Below are positions 6,649 to 16,080 of a stretch of DNA of 64,000 nt, piece after piece. A program made the position numbers and the translations under genes. Origin of the DNA: Solirubrobacterales bacterium (lineage in GTDB: Bacteria; Actinomycetota; Thermoleophilia; Solirubrobacterales; 70-9); assembly GCA_021155855.1 (NCBI GenBank), contig JAJNAZ010000002.1, positions 62,001 to 126,000 on the forward strand, read 5' to 3'. The notes below the pieces were generated by a model that made no database searches, was not told where the DNA came from, and saw only the letters and a list, made by a program, of their open reading frames with translations. Each line of letters begins with the position of its first letter. The stretch's first letter is position 1.

Positions 6649-8882
6649 CGGCGGGCGACCGCCTTGCGCTTTCGCTCCCAGACGCCGCGACGCTCCGCGG
6701 TCCGCACCTTCGCAAGCACCTTCAGCTCGCGGTGCGTCTTGAAGTATGCGCGTGCCCTTCGGGTCAGCTTCATCTTCACCGTCGTGCGCTTGCCGCCCTT
6801 GGCCTCGAACTCGCCCTTGGCGACCTTGAACCGCTTGCCGGCGCGCTTGGAGCCCGCGGAGCCCTTCGAGCCTCTCCGGGCCCGGACCTCGATCGTGCCG
6901 TCGTTGCAGGCGGCGAACCGGCGCGGGCATTTGACCCGCGCCTTCAGCTTCGAGCCCACGACCTTGAGCTTGCCCTTCACCTTCGCGCCGGGATCGGGAA
7001 GCTCGGCGAAGTCGCGCGCCAGCTCGTAGCCGTCGGGCACCACCTTCGGTCCCGGCGCCTTGACCAGGGCGTCGAGCGCACCGGGACGCTCGAGCACCGG
7101 CAGTCGCAGCTTCAGCTTCGAGACGGTCACCGGCTGCTGATCGTTGGACGCCCGCCCGTAGGAGCTCAGCGCTCCGCCTCCCGGGTCAGCATCGTTGCCG
7201 AGCAGCTCGAGCTTGGGCACGTGGCCGGCGGCGAACAGCCAGCCGTTCGGATGCAGCTGGAACACCTGTTTCGTCGGCCCGCCACTGGCCGGACGCCAGA
7301 GCCCGCGCGCGACCAGGGTCTCCTCGCCGTCGGGCCCGACGTCCAGCAGCCGCGCCGCGACCTGCGAGGTGTCGCCGGGAAGGGTGAAGTCGGCGATCAC
7401 GGTCGGCGCCCCGATCAGCGTGTAGCCGCCCTCGGGCGCGGGGTCGAGTCGGTAGGTCGCCGAACCAGGGATGTCCGCTCCATCGGTCGTGGCGCAGGCA
7501 CCGCCGCCGGCGACCGGGTCGAAGGTGCCGCCACTGGAGGAGTCCGGCGCGATCGTGCGCTCGCTCCCCCGCGAGACGCGGATCTCCCCCTTCGCCATCC
7601 CGGCCCAGCTCTTCGCCGTCAGCGGCCCGCCCGAGGGAGCGTCCGCCGGGCAGGTCTGGGTCATCGCCTCGACGCCCTGCCGGGGCTCCTCCCCGGCGCC
7701 GGTCAAATAATGGTCGAGCCAAGCCTTCTGCCGGATCTCGAGCAGATCGGTGACGTCGGACTTGTTCTGAGCCCGCGGATGGCCGAAGTCGCCGAAGAAC
7801 ATCGCGATGTCGGCCTTCGGGTGGTCGGTCCGGGTCCGGTTGTAGAAGCGGATCGCCTCGTCGGCCGGGAACAGGTCGTCGGTGAAGCCGTTCGAGATCA
7901 AGAGCGGCGTCGGCTTGGTCGAGTTGTCGATGTAGTAGGAGGAGTGGTTGGTGGTGATCTCATCGAGCACACCCTGGACCGAGCTGTCGTAGGGCTCGCC
8001 CGCGAGCAGCCGGTTCCGCCATCCCGTGATGTCGGCGCTCGGGTCGCTGCCCTCGGAGGCGTAGAAGCCCGGCGCCGCCAGGCCCGAGAGGTAGAGGCCG
8101 TTGGTCAGCGACTGCTTCATCACCCCGATCCGCCCCTCATAGGGTGCGTCGGCGACGTAATCGAGCGTGCTTCCGTTCGGGGTCAGCGAGTAGGCGAGAT
8201 CGGTCCAGGGGATGTTCGCCGCCGCCGCCGCAAGCTTCATCTGTTTGCCGCCGGCGCTCATCCACGGGACCAGCGAGCCGTCCTCGAGCACCATGCGGTT
8301 CTTGAGCGCGGCAAGCGCCATCGACATGCCGCCGCCGTAGGAGCCCCCGGTGGCGCCGATCCGCTGCGGGTCGACCAGTCCCTCGTCGGCCAGCTTGGCG
8401 GCGAACTCCTGCGCGTCGCGGACCTCGTAGCGATTGTCGATCAGACGCACGTAGCCGCGCTCGCAGCCGACCGGGTCGGCGGCTTGCGAGGCGGCCGAGC
8501 CGCACGACTCGCGGAAGCCGCGGTCGGTCATCGAGAAGGTGGCGTAGCCGCGGTCGAGGAACGGCTGCATCGTGTTCAGCCCGAGCTTCCCGCCGCCGTA
8601 GCCGTGGAAGATCATGATCAGGGGGTAGTTGCCGTCGGCCATGCCCGCGGACTCGGGGGGGAAGGCGACGTTGACGTCGATCGGCACGCCGTCGAAGGTC
8701 TGCGTGGTGCTGCGTGGGCTCGAGCTGCCGCAGAAGCGCACCCCGTCGCCCTGGACGTTGCAGCTCACGTCGCCGCCGAACACGGAGCCGATCGCGGCCG
8801 AGGCCGCCTGCGGGACGAGCAGCGTGCCCGTCACGACCACCAGCGCCGCCATCATCCGCGCCCCCGGCAACCTTCCCTGCAT
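6645..8882 (-). CDS. Secreted S15/CocE-type acyl hydrolase or X-Pro peptidase
   Basis: The 745-residue protein starts with a signal peptide (hydrophobic residues 10-28, cleavage near AASA-AI). An alpha/beta-hydrolase domain follows: oxyanion HGYGGGK (93-99), nucleophile elbow GATGGSYGGG (176-185, Ser181) and a GHP-type His region near AMFFGDFGHPR. A jelly-roll C-terminal part is typical of the X-Pro dipeptidyl-peptidase/cocaine-esterase family. The last 110 residues form a very basic, Lys/Arg-rich beta domain (KCPRRFAACNDGTIEVRARR and on). A GAGGAG ribosome-binding site precedes the ATG. Peptidase versus esterase activity cannot be decided from sequence. Confidence 0.85.
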   Translation of the reverse strand: MQGRLPGARMMAALVVVTGTLLVPQAASAAIGSVFGGDVSCNVQGDGVRFCGSSSPRSTTQTFDGVPIDVNVAFPPESAGMADGNYPLIMIFHGYGGGKLGLNTMQPFLDRGYATFSMTDRGFRESCGSAASQAADPVGCERGYVRLIDNRYEVRDAQEFAAKLADEGLVDPQRIGATGGSYGGGMSMALAALKNRMVLEDGSLVPWMSAGGKQMKLAAAAANIPWTDLAYSLTPNGSTLDYVADAPYEGRIGVMKQSLTNGLYLSGLAAPGFYASEGSDPSADITGWRNRLLAGEPYDSSVQGVLDEITTNHSSYYIDNSTKPTPLLISNGFTDDLFPADEAIRFYNRTRTDHPKADIAMFFGDFGHPRAQNKSDVTDLLEIRQKAWLDHYLTGAGEEPRQGVEAMTQTCPADAPSGGPLTAKSWAGMAKGEIRVSRGSERTIAPDSSSGGTFDPVAGGGACATTDGADIPGSATYRLDPAPEGGYTLIGAPTVIADFTLPGDTSQVAARLLDVGPDGEETLVARGLWRPASGGPTKQVFQLHPNGWLFAAGHVPKLELLGNDADPGGGALSSYGRASNDQQPVTVSKLKLRLPVLERPGALDALVKAPGPKVVPDGYELARDFAELPDPGAKVKGKLKVVGSKLKARVKCPRRFAACNDGTIEVRARRGSKGSAGSKRAGKRFKVAKGEFEAKGGKRTTVKMKLTRRARAYFKTHRELKVLAKVRTAERRGVWERKRKAVARR

Positions 8883-8907
8883 GCTTCTCCTCTCTCGCGG
8901 CGCGGGC

Positions 8908-9669
8908 TCAGCCCCGGCTGACCTGCGAGCCGCCGACGATCGCGTCGGAGCCGTCGGCGAACCGGACCCAGGCCTTGTTGCCGCCGTCGTAATCCGGCGC
9001 CCAGAGGATCAGCGTCGCCTGCTCGCGCTCCTCGGCGTCGGCGGGCCCGACCGTGCACGGCTCCGACCCCTCCCCGTCGAGCCCGCGCCAGATGCGGACG
9101 AAGGGGTTGCGCTCCCACTCCTCGCCGATCGTCGACGGCTCGCGGTGGCCGGGATGGATCCGGGTCTCGGGCGGCAGCTTCATCAGCCTCTCCATCACCG
9201 ACGAGCGCAGGTCCTCGAATCCCGTCGCCCCGGGTGCCCGCGTGCCGCCGACCGTGCCCTTGAAGAGCACGTCCGCGGTCAGGCAGTCGCTGCCGTTGAA
9301 GTTCAGCGCCAGGTGATCGGCGCAGTGCCCGGGGGTGTGGATGACCTCGATTCGCAGCTCGCCCGTCTCGATCACGTCGCCGTCGGCGATCGTCTCGTCG
9401 ACCTTGTCGTCGATCAGCTCGTCGGTGAGCTCGTGGGCGAGGATCGGCACGTCGAAGCGCTCGGCGAGCCTCCGCGCGCCGACCACATGATCGTAGTGGT
9501 GGTGGGTGAGCAGTAGGTGGGTGATCTCGGTGCCCTCGCGCTCCGCTCGCTCGGCGAGCGGGTCGGTGATCGCGTTCGAGTCGACCAGCACGCCCTTGCC
9601 GCCCGCCTCGTCAACGATCAGGTATGCGTTCGATAGCCAGTCCGCCTGTTCGACTCGCTGCAGGATCAC
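8908..9669 (-). CDS. MBL-fold (glyoxalase II-like) hydrolase
   Basis: The 253-residue protein has the zinc-binding HHHYDH (56-61), TPGHC (112-116), a bridging Asp in TADVLFKG (about 133) and a later GH (HPGHRE), the ligand set of the metallo-beta-lactamase fold. It is translated from a GTG 13 bp after the class III-type alcohol dehydrogenase. In mycobacteria a similar pair (MscR and its MBL partner) oxidises S-hydroxymethyl-mycothiol and hydrolyses S-formyl-mycothiol; that role here is inferred from the pairing. The C-terminal 45 residues carry a small beta extension not needed for the fold. Confidence 0.85.
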   Translation of the reverse strand: MILQRVEQADWLSNAYLIVDEAGGKGVLVDSNAITDPLAERAEREGTEITHLLLTHHHYDHVVGARRLAERFDVPILAHELTDELIDDKVDETIADGDVIETGELRIEVIHTPGHCADHLALNFNGSDCLTADVLFKGTVGGTRAPGATGFEDLRSSVMERLMKLPPETRIHPGHREPSTIGEEWERNPFVRIWRGLDGEGSEPCTVGPADAEEREQATLILWAPDYDGGNKAWVRFADGSDAIVGGSQVSRG

Positions 9670-9682
9670 TTCGCCGCCTTTC

Positions 9683-10789
9683 CTAGTTGAGCTGAATCAC
9701 GCTGCGGATCCCGTCCTGGTCCTCCATCAGCTCGAAGCCGCGGTTGACCTCGTCGAGAGAGATTCGGTGTGAGATGAACGGGTCGACGTCGATCTCCCCG
9801 GCGAGATAGCGGTCGATGAGCATCGGCACCCCCTCGCGCCCCTTGACCCCGCCGAATGACGAGCCGGCCACCCGGCGGCCGGTGATCAGCAAGCGGGGGA
9901 CGACGTCGAGCGTCTCGCCTTTGCCCGCGACCCCGGCCATCGTCGCCAGCCCCCAGGCCATGCGCGCCGACTCGACCGCCTGGCGCATCACCTGCACGTT
10001 GCCGGTCGCCTCGAACGTGTAGTCGGCGCCGAAGCCGTCTGTCCCCTCGACGATTCTCTCGGCCACCCCGTCGCCCCCGATCATCGTCTCGGTCGCGCCC
10101 TGGCCCCTGGCAAGCTCGAGCCGCTCCTCGGAGAGGTCGATGCAAATTATCCGCTCCGCCCCCTGCAGGCGACAGCCGGCGACTGCGCCGAGGCCGACCA
10201 TGCCGGCGCCGAAGACGACGCAGGTCGAGCCCGCGCGCACCTTGGCCGTGTTCATCGCCGCCCCGAGGCCGGTCGAGAGCCCGCAGGCGAACAGGCAGGC
10301 GCGGTCGAGCGGCGCCTCGGGGTTGACCTTGGCGAGCGCGATCTCGGGCATCACCGTGTATTCGGCGAAGGTCGAAGTGCCCATGAAGTGGCGGATCTCC
10401 TCGCCGTCGCGTCGCAGACGGGTGGTGCCGTCGGGCAGATAGCCCTTGTTCTGCTGCTCGCGGATCGCGAGGCAGAGGTTGGTGCGCTCGTCGCGGCAGT
10501 GCACGCACTCGCCGCACTGCGGCGAAAACAGGGTGACGACGTGATCGCCGACCGTCAGCGAGCCGACCTCGGGTCCGATGGCCTCGACCACCCCGGCGCC
10601 CTCGTGTCCGAGCACGGTCGGCGCGTAACCGGAGGGGTCGACGCCCGACGCCGTATAGAGATCGGTATGGCAGACTCCGCAGGCCTCGAGCCGCACCAGC
10701 GCCTCGCCCCGCTTGGGCTCGGTCAACTCCAGCTCCTGCACCACCAGGGGCTCGCCGAACTCCTCCAGCACCGCTGCGCGCATCCTCAT
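9683..10789 (-). CDS. Zinc-dependent class III-type alcohol/formaldehyde dehydrogenase
   Basis: The 368-residue medium-chain dehydrogenase has catalytic-zinc ligands Cys40 (ACGVCHTDL) and His62 (GHEGAG), a structural zinc site with four cysteines at about 92, 95, 98 and 106, and an NAD-binding GAGMVGLGAV. GGGAGAG lies 6 bases before the ATG at 10789, and a second ATG follows two codons later; longer in-frame extensions toward the tRNA lack a ribosome-binding site. Coupled to the MBL hydrolase, it most likely oxidises thiol-bound formaldehyde, with mycothiol the plausible cofactor in an actinobacterium. A general alcohol dehydrogenase role is the alternative. Confidence 0.88.
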   Translation of the reverse strand: MRMRAAVLEEFGEPLVVQELELTEPKRGEALVRLEACGVCHTDLYTASGVDPSGYAPTVLGHEGAGVVEAIGPEVGSLTVGDHVVTLFSPQCGECVHCRDERTNLCLAIREQQNKGYLPDGTTRLRRDGEEIRHFMGTSTFAEYTVMPEIALAKVNPEAPLDRACLFACGLSTGLGAAMNTAKVRAGSTCVVFGAGMVGLGAVAGCRLQGAERIICIDLSEERLELARGQGATETMIGGDGVAERIVEGTDGFGADYTFEATGNVQVMRQAVESARMAWGLATMAGVAGKGETLDVVPRLLITGRRVAGSSFGGVKGREGVPMLIDRYLAGEIDVDPFISHRISLDEVNRGFELMEDQDGIRSVIQLN

Positions 10790-10874
10790 AGCAATCTCTC
10801 CCGTATCGCCTGCGGGGCGATCGTATGCGTCGAGCGTCCGGGCTGTCGCGTCGCCGATCGGCGACAATCCCGAT

Positions 10875-10949
10875 GGGCGGTTAGCTCAGCTGGTCGAGAG
10901 CACTTGCTTTACACGCAAGGGGTCGCCGGTTCGAATCCGGCACCGCCCA
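10875..10949 (+). tRNA. tRNA-Val (anticodon UAC)
   Basis: A 75-base cloverleaf: acceptor GGGCGGT/ACCGCCC, anticodon stem CTTGC/GCAAG with loop TTTACAC (anticodon TAC), T arm GCCGG-TTCGAAT-CCGGC, discriminator A. No CCA is encoded. Confidence 0.95.
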
Positions 10950-11021
10950 TCGCCGTCGGCGCCACTGGGGGTGAGGACCGGCGCGTTTTGGCAGCGGTCC
11001 CACCCGGGTAGGCTGAGGCGC

Positions 11022-11303
11022 GTGAGCAAGCTCCTCTTCATCCCCGTCAGCCTGCTCAGCGGCCTGCTCGCCGGACTGCTCGGCAGGCGGTTGTTCGAGG
11101 GCCTATGGGGGCTCTTCGACCATCAGGAGCCGCCGGACCCCGAGCACCGCGAGATCAGCTGGCTGAAGCTGGTCCTCGCCCACACCCTCTCCGGCGCCGT
11201 TTTCGGCGGCATCCGGGGGGTGGTGGATCACGCCGCGCGGGTGAGCTTCTACCGAGCCACCGGCGCCTGGCCCGGCGAGGAGCGCCCCGAGCGGACCGCC
11301 TAA
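11022..11303 (+). CDS. DUF4235 small membrane protein
   Basis: The 93-residue protein starts at a GTG. It has an N-terminal membrane segment (LLFIPVSLLSGLLAGLLGRR) followed by LFEGLWGLFDHQEPPDPEH and a second hydrophobic stretch (VLAHTLSGAVFGGIRGVVD), the layout of the actinobacterial DUF4235 family. The function of that family is not known. The stop overlaps that of the convergent cyclopropane synthase gene (shared CTAA). Confidence 0.8.
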   Translation: MSKLLFIPVSLLSGLLAGLLGRRLFEGLWGLFDHQEPPDPEHREISWLKLVLAHTLSGAVFGGIRGVVDHAARVSFYRATGAWPGEERPERTA

Positions 11304-12526
11304 GGGATCGCCGCGGCGGTCTCGGCCGCTCTCGTGGCGCCCGCTCGCGGTCGCGGCTTCCCCAGCAGCAACTGGACGTCTCGGATCCGGCGCTCGCGAA
11401 ACCCGCCCTCGGATGAGGCGAGGTAGAAGTTCCACAATCGCTTGAAGCGTTCGTCGTAGCCGCGGGGGCGGAGGGCCGGCCAGGCGTCGTTGAAGCGCTC
11501 GCGCCAATGCGCCAGCGTGCGCGCGTAATGGGCGCTGATCTCCTCCGCCCAATCGATCCGCAATCCGTTCGCGGCGCCGAGGCGGGCGATCAGGTCTAGC
11601 GAGGGCAGGCAGCCGCCGGGAAAGATGTGCTTGTTCGAGAAGCTGCGCGCTGCCTTCTCGATCTCATAGAGGTCGTCCTGAATCGCGATTGCCTGGAGGA
11701 ACATCGCCCCGCCCGGGGCGAGCAGCTCGGCGCATTTTGCGAAGAAGGCCTTGAAGTACTGCCATCCGACGGCCTCGATCATCTCGATCGAGGCCAGCTT
11801 GTCGTAGCTTCCGCCGAGGTCGCGGTAGTCGTGCGGCAGCACCTCGACCCGGTCGGCGAGTCCCGCCTCGCGCACCCGCTCGACCGCGTATTCGTGCTGC
11901 ATGCGGGAGATCGTCGTCGTCGTCACCCGGCAGCCGCGGGTGCCGGCGGCGTGAATCGCCAGCCCGCCCCATCCGGTGCCGATCTCGAGCAGATGGTCCT
12001 CGGGCCCGAGCTCGAGCCGCTCGCAGATTCGCTCCAGCTTCGCCAGCTGGGCCTCGTCGAGGCTCGCGTCCGGCTCGGGGAAGTAGGCGCAGGAATAGAT
12101 CAGCCGCCGGTCGAGGAACGACTCGAACAGCTCGTTGCCGAGGTCGTAGTGAGCCGAGATGTTCGCGGCCGCCCCGGCCCGGGTGTTGCGGGGGACGAGC
12201 TCGACCGCCCGCTGCAGCGGGCCGACCAGCGGATGGAGGCGACGGCGCCATCGATCCCATGGCGGCAGGTTGCGACAGCAGATCCGGATCAGCGCGACGA
12301 GATCGTCGGTCGACCAAAGCCGGTCGACATAGCCCTCGCCGAGTCCGGTGCTGCCGCGCAGCGCCCACCGGTAGGCGCGCGGGTCACGGATCTCGACCCG
12401 GGCGCTGAGCTCCGATCCGGGCGCCCCGAAGGCGAGCTGTCGCCCGCCCTCGGCCAGCTCCAGCCGCCCGCCGCGAATTCGCGACAGCGCGCCGAGCAAG
12501 AACCGCCGCGCCAGCGCCTCGCTCAC
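11300..12526 (-). CDS. Cyclopropane-fatty-acyl-phospholipid synthase family methyltransferase
   Basis: From the GTG at 12526 the protein is 408 residues (the frame stays open upstream to 12634, but the family aligns from about here). It shows the CFA-synthase order: an N-terminal lipid-binding segment, NISAHYDLGNELFESFLD, YSCAYFPEPDASLDEAQ, SAM motif I LLEIGTGWGGLAIHAA, ASIEMIEAVGWQYFKAFF, and the end motif WRERFNDAWPALRPRGYDERFKR split by HYARTLAHW. It methylates double bonds in membrane phospholipid acyl chains, or makes branched or cyclopropane fatty acids. It overlaps the stop of the DUF4235 gene. Confidence 0.9.
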   Translation of the reverse strand: MSEALARRFLLGALSRIRGGRLELAEGGRQLAFGAPGSELSARVEIRDPRAYRWALRGSTGLGEGYVDRLWSTDDLVALIRICCRNLPPWDRWRRRLHPLVGPLQRAVELVPRNTRAGAAANISAHYDLGNELFESFLDRRLIYSCAYFPEPDASLDEAQLAKLERICERLELGPEDHLLEIGTGWGGLAIHAAGTRGCRVTTTTISRMQHEYAVERVREAGLADRVEVLPHDYRDLGGSYDKLASIEMIEAVGWQYFKAFFAKCAELLAPGGAMFLQAIAIQDDLYEIEKAARSFSNKHIFPGGCLPSLDLIARLGAANGLRIDWAEEISAHYARTLAHWRERFNDAWPALRPRGYDERFKRLWNFYLASSEGGFRERRIRDVQLLLGKPRPRAGATRAAETAAAIP

Positions 12527-12672
12527 GGCCGGCGCTCCGGGTGGTGGTACCGCGCGGGCCCGGCCACCCGTGCGGCTCCTCTCAGCCCCATGAATCCCAT
12601 CGGCCCTTTCCTTCGCTCGACTGACCGTGGGCACGGACCCTATCCCGGAACCCGTACGCTCGCCCGCTGACG

Positions 12673-14358
12673 ATGAGGGGACCGTGGCTCAAGCTCGTCC
12701 TCGCGCTCGCGATGCTCGGCCTGCTCGCCGGCGCGGCGCCCGCCTTCTCCAACGACGACCCCGCGAGCCAGCCGCCCTTCGGCGGCGAGCGGCCCCCACC
12801 GCTGGTCGAGCCCGATTCGACCGAGACTCCGCCGGCCGGGTTCGCGATCAGCGCGCGTGAGGCGATCGAGCGCGCCGGCGCGAGCCCGGTCGTTCGCGAG
12901 GAGCTCGCCGAGACCCCGGGGGCGCGCCCCGAGGCACTGATTCGCGGCCGACGCTGGCAGGTGAGCTACTTCGACTCCGAGCGACGCAAGGTCGCCGAGC
13001 TGATCATCGACGGGAGCAGCGGCGAGGTCGACGAGGCGTGGCGCGACCACCAGGTCGAGACGGAGCTCGCCCGCGGCTACGAGGGCGCGATCGCGCAGCT
13101 CGTCAACGCCCCTTACGTCTGGCTGCCGCTCTGCGCGCTCTTCCTGGCGCCGTTCATCGATCCGCGGCGCCCGGTTCGCCTCCTTCACCTCGACCTGCTC
13201 GTGCTTCTCGGCCTTGGCCTTTCGCTGTTCTTCTTCAACCGCGCCGAGATCATCGCGTCGGTTGCGCTCACCTACCCGGTGCTCGGCTACTTCTTGCTTC
13301 GGATGCTGGTCGCCGGGCTGTGGCCGCGGGAGCGCGCCGGGGCCCTGCTGCCATGGGCGCCGGTGCGCTGGCTGGCGGCCGGCGTGGTGGTGCTCGCCGC
13401 CGCCCGGATCGCGCTCAACGTGCTCGACTCGCAGGTGATCGACATCGGCGTCGCCGGGGTGATCGGCGCCGATCGGATCGGCGAGGGCGCGCCACTCTAC
13501 GAGGGGGACTTCTCCGGCCTCGCCGGGCTGCGCGGCGACGTCTACGGGCCCGCGAACTACCTCGCCTACTTGCCCTTCGAGGAGGCCTTGGGCTGGGAAC
13601 GCGTCTGGGACGACGTTGCGGCCGCGCATGCCGCGGCGATCGTCTTCGACCTCTGCTGCGTCGCCGGGCTCGTCGCGTTGGGGCGCCGGCTGCGGGTCGG
13701 CGACGAGGGCCGGGCACTGGGCTGGGCGCTCGGCTTCGCCTGGGTCGCTTGTCCGTGGACGCTGTACACGATGAACGCGAACGCCAACGACGCCCTCGTC
13801 GCCGCGCTCTCGATCGCGGCGTTGCTGACGATGCCCTCGCCGCCGGCCCGGGGCGCGTTCGTCGCTCTCGGCGCCGCGGCGAAGTTCGGCTCCGCGGCGC
13901 TTGCGCCGCTGTTCGCGACCGCCGACGGCGAGCGACGCTGGCGCGGCGCGATCGTCTTCGCCGTCGCCTTCGTCGCGGTGGCGATCGCGGTGACGCTGCC
14001 GTTCGTCCCCGACGGAGGGCTGAGCGAGCTGTATGACCGCACGCTCGGCTACCAGGCGACCCGGGGCTCGCCGTTCAGCGTCTGGGGCCAGGCGCCGGGG
14101 CTCGACTTCCTGCAGCCCATGGCGCGGGTGGCCGCGATCGCGCTGGCGCTTGCGGTCGCCGTTTACCCTCGGTTCAAGTCCCCGCTCCAGATCTCCGCCC
14201 TGGCCGCCGCGGTGACGATCGCGGTCCAGCTGACCGCGTCGCACTGGTTCTACTTCTACGTGGTCTGGTTCTTGCCCTTCGTCTTGGTGGCCAGCTTCGC
14301 CTCGCAGGCGCAGATCAGCCGATCCTCGTCACCAGGCGCCCGAGCTGAGGCGAGCTGA
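12673..14358 (+). CDS. Polytopic membrane protein, GT-C/GT87-like, with N-terminal PepSY-like domain
   Basis: The 561-residue protein has a signal-like N terminus (LKLVLALAMLGLLAGAAPAF). Residues about 50-145 form an extracytoplasmic domain resembling PepSY (ISAREAIERAGASPVVREE, then RRWQVSYFDSERRKVAELI and DGSSGEVDE). About ten membrane spans follow, with a loop DVYGPANYLAYLPFE like the DUF2029/GT87 mannosyltransferases. A lipid-linked sugar transferase is plausible, but no definite catalytic motif is seen. Its last 44 bp overlap the 3' end of the convergent FAH-family gene. Confidence 0.7.
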   Translation: MRGPWLKLVLALAMLGLLAGAAPAFSNDDPASQPPFGGERPPPLVEPDSTETPPAGFAISAREAIERAGASPVVREELAETPGARPEALIRGRRWQVSYFDSERRKVAELIIDGSSGEVDEAWRDHQVETELARGYEGAIAQLVNAPYVWLPLCALFLAPFIDPRRPVRLLHLDLLVLLGLGLSLFFFNRAEIIASVALTYPVLGYFLLRMLVAGLWPRERAGALLPWAPVRWLAAGVVVLAAARIALNVLDSQVIDIGVAGVIGADRIGEGAPLYEGDFSGLAGLRGDVYGPANYLAYLPFEEALGWERVWDDVAAAHAAAIVFDLCCVAGLVALGRRLRVGDEGRALGWALGFAWVACPWTLYTMNANANDALVAALSIAALLTMPSPPARGAFVALGAAAKFGSAALAPLFATADGERRWRGAIVFAVAFVAVAIAVTLPFVPDGGLSELYDRTLGYQATRGSPFSVWGQAPGLDFLQPMARVAAIALALAVAVYPRFKSPLQISALAAAVTIAVQLTASHWFYFYVVWFLPFVLVASFASQAQISRSSSPGARAEAS

Positions 14359-15148
14359 CCACCACGTCGTCGCCCGGCTTCAGCCAAACGCGGGGCTCGC
14401 GCGCACCGCCCACCCCCTGTGGCGTCCCGGTGGCGACGACGTCGCCCGGCTCGAGCGTCATCAGGCTCGACAGGTAGGCCACCAGCGTCGGGATCGAGAA
14501 GACGAGGTCGGCGGTGGTCGACTCCTGCATCCGCTCGCCGTTGAGGTCGAGCGCGATCCCGAGCGCGTCGGCGGGGCCTGCCTCGTCGCAGGTGACGATC
14601 GCCGGCCCGCAGGGCGCCGCGCCGTCGAAGACCTTGCCCGGCATCCATTGCGGGGTCGCGAACTGCAGGTCGCGAGCGGAGAGGTCGTTGAAGAGCACGT
14701 AGCCGGCGAGGTGGTCGATCGCATCGGCCTCGGCGACATCCCTGGCACGGCTTCCGACGACGAAGGCGATCTCGGCCTCGTAGTCGACCTTCTCGCTCGC
14801 CGCAGGCAGCGTCACCCTCGCCCCGTCGGGCCGCAGCGCGTTGCGGAACTTGGCGAAGAACGTTGGCGACTCCGGCGGCTCGAGCCCGCCCTCGGCGGCG
14901 TGGGCGCGGTAGTTGAGCCCGATGCAGACGATCTTCTCCGGATCCGGCACCGGGGCGAGCAGCTCGACCTCCGCCAGCGGCAGCGGATCATCGCCCGCCG
15001 CCTCGAGCTCTGCGAGCCGACCGGAGCCGAGGAGTTCGCGCATCCCCTCGCCCCCACCGCCAAGCACATCCCAGGCATCGAGCACGCCGTCGTCGCGAAG
15101 CAGTCCCGCCCGCGGCCCGGCCTCGGTGGCGTAGCTCACCAGTCGCAC
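14315..15148 (-). CDS. Fumarylacetoacetate hydrolase family protein
   Basis: From the GTG at 15148 the protein is 277 residues. It has the FAH fold signature: PEKIVCIGLNYRAHAAEGG, PTFFAKF, the metal site VDYEAEIAFVVG (Glu pair), GYVLFNDLSARDLQ, KVFDGAAPCGPAIV and the GDVVATGTPQGVG loop. Family members hydrolyse or decarboxylate beta-diketones and 2-keto-diacids in aromatic catabolism; the substrate here is not indicated by neighbours. tRNA-Asp lies just upstream on the other strand. Confidence 0.9.
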   Translation of the reverse strand: MRLVSYATEAGPRAGLLRDDGVLDAWDVLGGGGEGMRELLGSGRLAELEAAGDDPLPLAEVELLAPVPDPEKIVCIGLNYRAHAAEGGLEPPESPTFFAKFRNALRPDGARVTLPAASEKVDYEAEIAFVVGSRARDVAEADAIDHLAGYVLFNDLSARDLQFATPQWMPGKVFDGAAPCGPAIVTCDEAGPADALGIALDLNGERMQESTTADLVFSIPTLVAYLSSLMTLEPGDVVATGTPQGVGGAREPRVWLKPGDDVVVSSPQLGRLVTRIG

Positions 15149-15233
15149 GGCCGCGGAGGCTATCCCTAGAATCAACCGCGCGGGCTCTCCGGGCTCGCCC
15201 CGGGGCGACCCGCTCGCCCCGTCGCCGTGTTCC

Positions 15234-15326
<93 letters not shown>

Positions 15327-15465
15327 AACGCCGATCATCGGGCCTCCCCTCTCGATTCGGTGAGCAACGCTCGGTCGAGCGATCCTAGCGGCGGATCCTA
15401 GGCGCTGGGCTGTGCGTGAGCGAGCGCGTCCGAGTGCAACCGTCGCTGTCTGCGATGATTGCGTG

Positions 15466-15963
15466 ATGTCGGAGTACCGTGCGCAGGCCCACCTTGATGC
15501 GCCGCTGGATGAGGTCTGGGCGCTCGCGGGAAACCCCGCCACCTACCCTCAGTGGTGGCCGGTCGCAGTAGAGATTCGCGGCGAGTCGTTCGAGGTTGGG
15601 GATGTATATACCCAGGTGCTGGGGAAGTTCGCTGGGCGGCGGTTGGAGTACACCCGAATCATCGACCGGCGCGACGAGCTCAAGGAATTGAGGTGGAGTT
15701 GCCCGACGACGGGCGGCTTCCAACGCTGGCTGCTTACCCCCGCCCAAGGCGGCACGTTCGTGGAGATGGAGATGGGACTCCATCCGCCAGCCCTCCGGTA
15801 CCGGCTATTCGACAAGTCGGTCGGGCGCTGGTTTATCAAGCGCTGGGCAGAGCAGGCCATCGACGGACTGCGTCAGACACTGGCCTCGGCCCGAGCTCCC
15901 GAGGTCCCCAGCCGGGCGCCGGTGCCAAAAGTCGAGACTCCTCCAACAGCGGGCCAGTCTTAG
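15466..15963 (+). CDS. SRPBCC (polyketide cyclase-like) family protein
   Basis: From the ATG at 15466 the protein is 165 residues. It begins with MSEYRAQAHLDAPLDEVWAL and NPATYPQWWPV, the typical START/SRPBCC opening, then a curved-sheet domain and a C-terminal helix (RWFIKRWAEQAIDGLRQTL). Such proteins bind small hydrophobic ligands; the ligand is unknown. The gene lies alone between two inverted copies of the tRNA-Asp 3' half and is visibly lower in G+C than the surrounding genes, suggesting it came in with that segment. A hairpin terminator follows its stop by 5 bases. Confidence 0.8.
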   Translation: MSEYRAQAHLDAPLDEVWALAGNPATYPQWWPVAVEIRGESFEVGDVYTQVLGKFAGRRLEYTRIIDRRDELKELRWSCPTTGGFQRWLLTPAQGGTFVEMEMGLHPPALRYRLFDKSVGRWFIKRWAEQAIDGLRQTLASARAPEVPSRAPVPKVETPPTAGQS

Positions 15964-15980
15964 ATCGCGAAACCGCTTTG

Positions 15981-16038
<58 letters not shown>

Positions 16039-16080
16039 CAGGCGCGCGGGCAATGACGATGCAGGAACGGCGCCGTGACG

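Noticed and set aside
6732..8921. A 729-codon plus-strand frame opposite the S15-type hydrolase
   Set aside because: It lacks domains and a credible start, and the opposite strand encodes a complete secreted enzyme with signal peptide.
12640..14244. A 534-codon minus-strand frame opposite the membrane protein
   Set aside because: The translation is dominated by Arg/Glu/Gly/Asp repeats typical of shadow frames; the plus strand has clear membrane spans.
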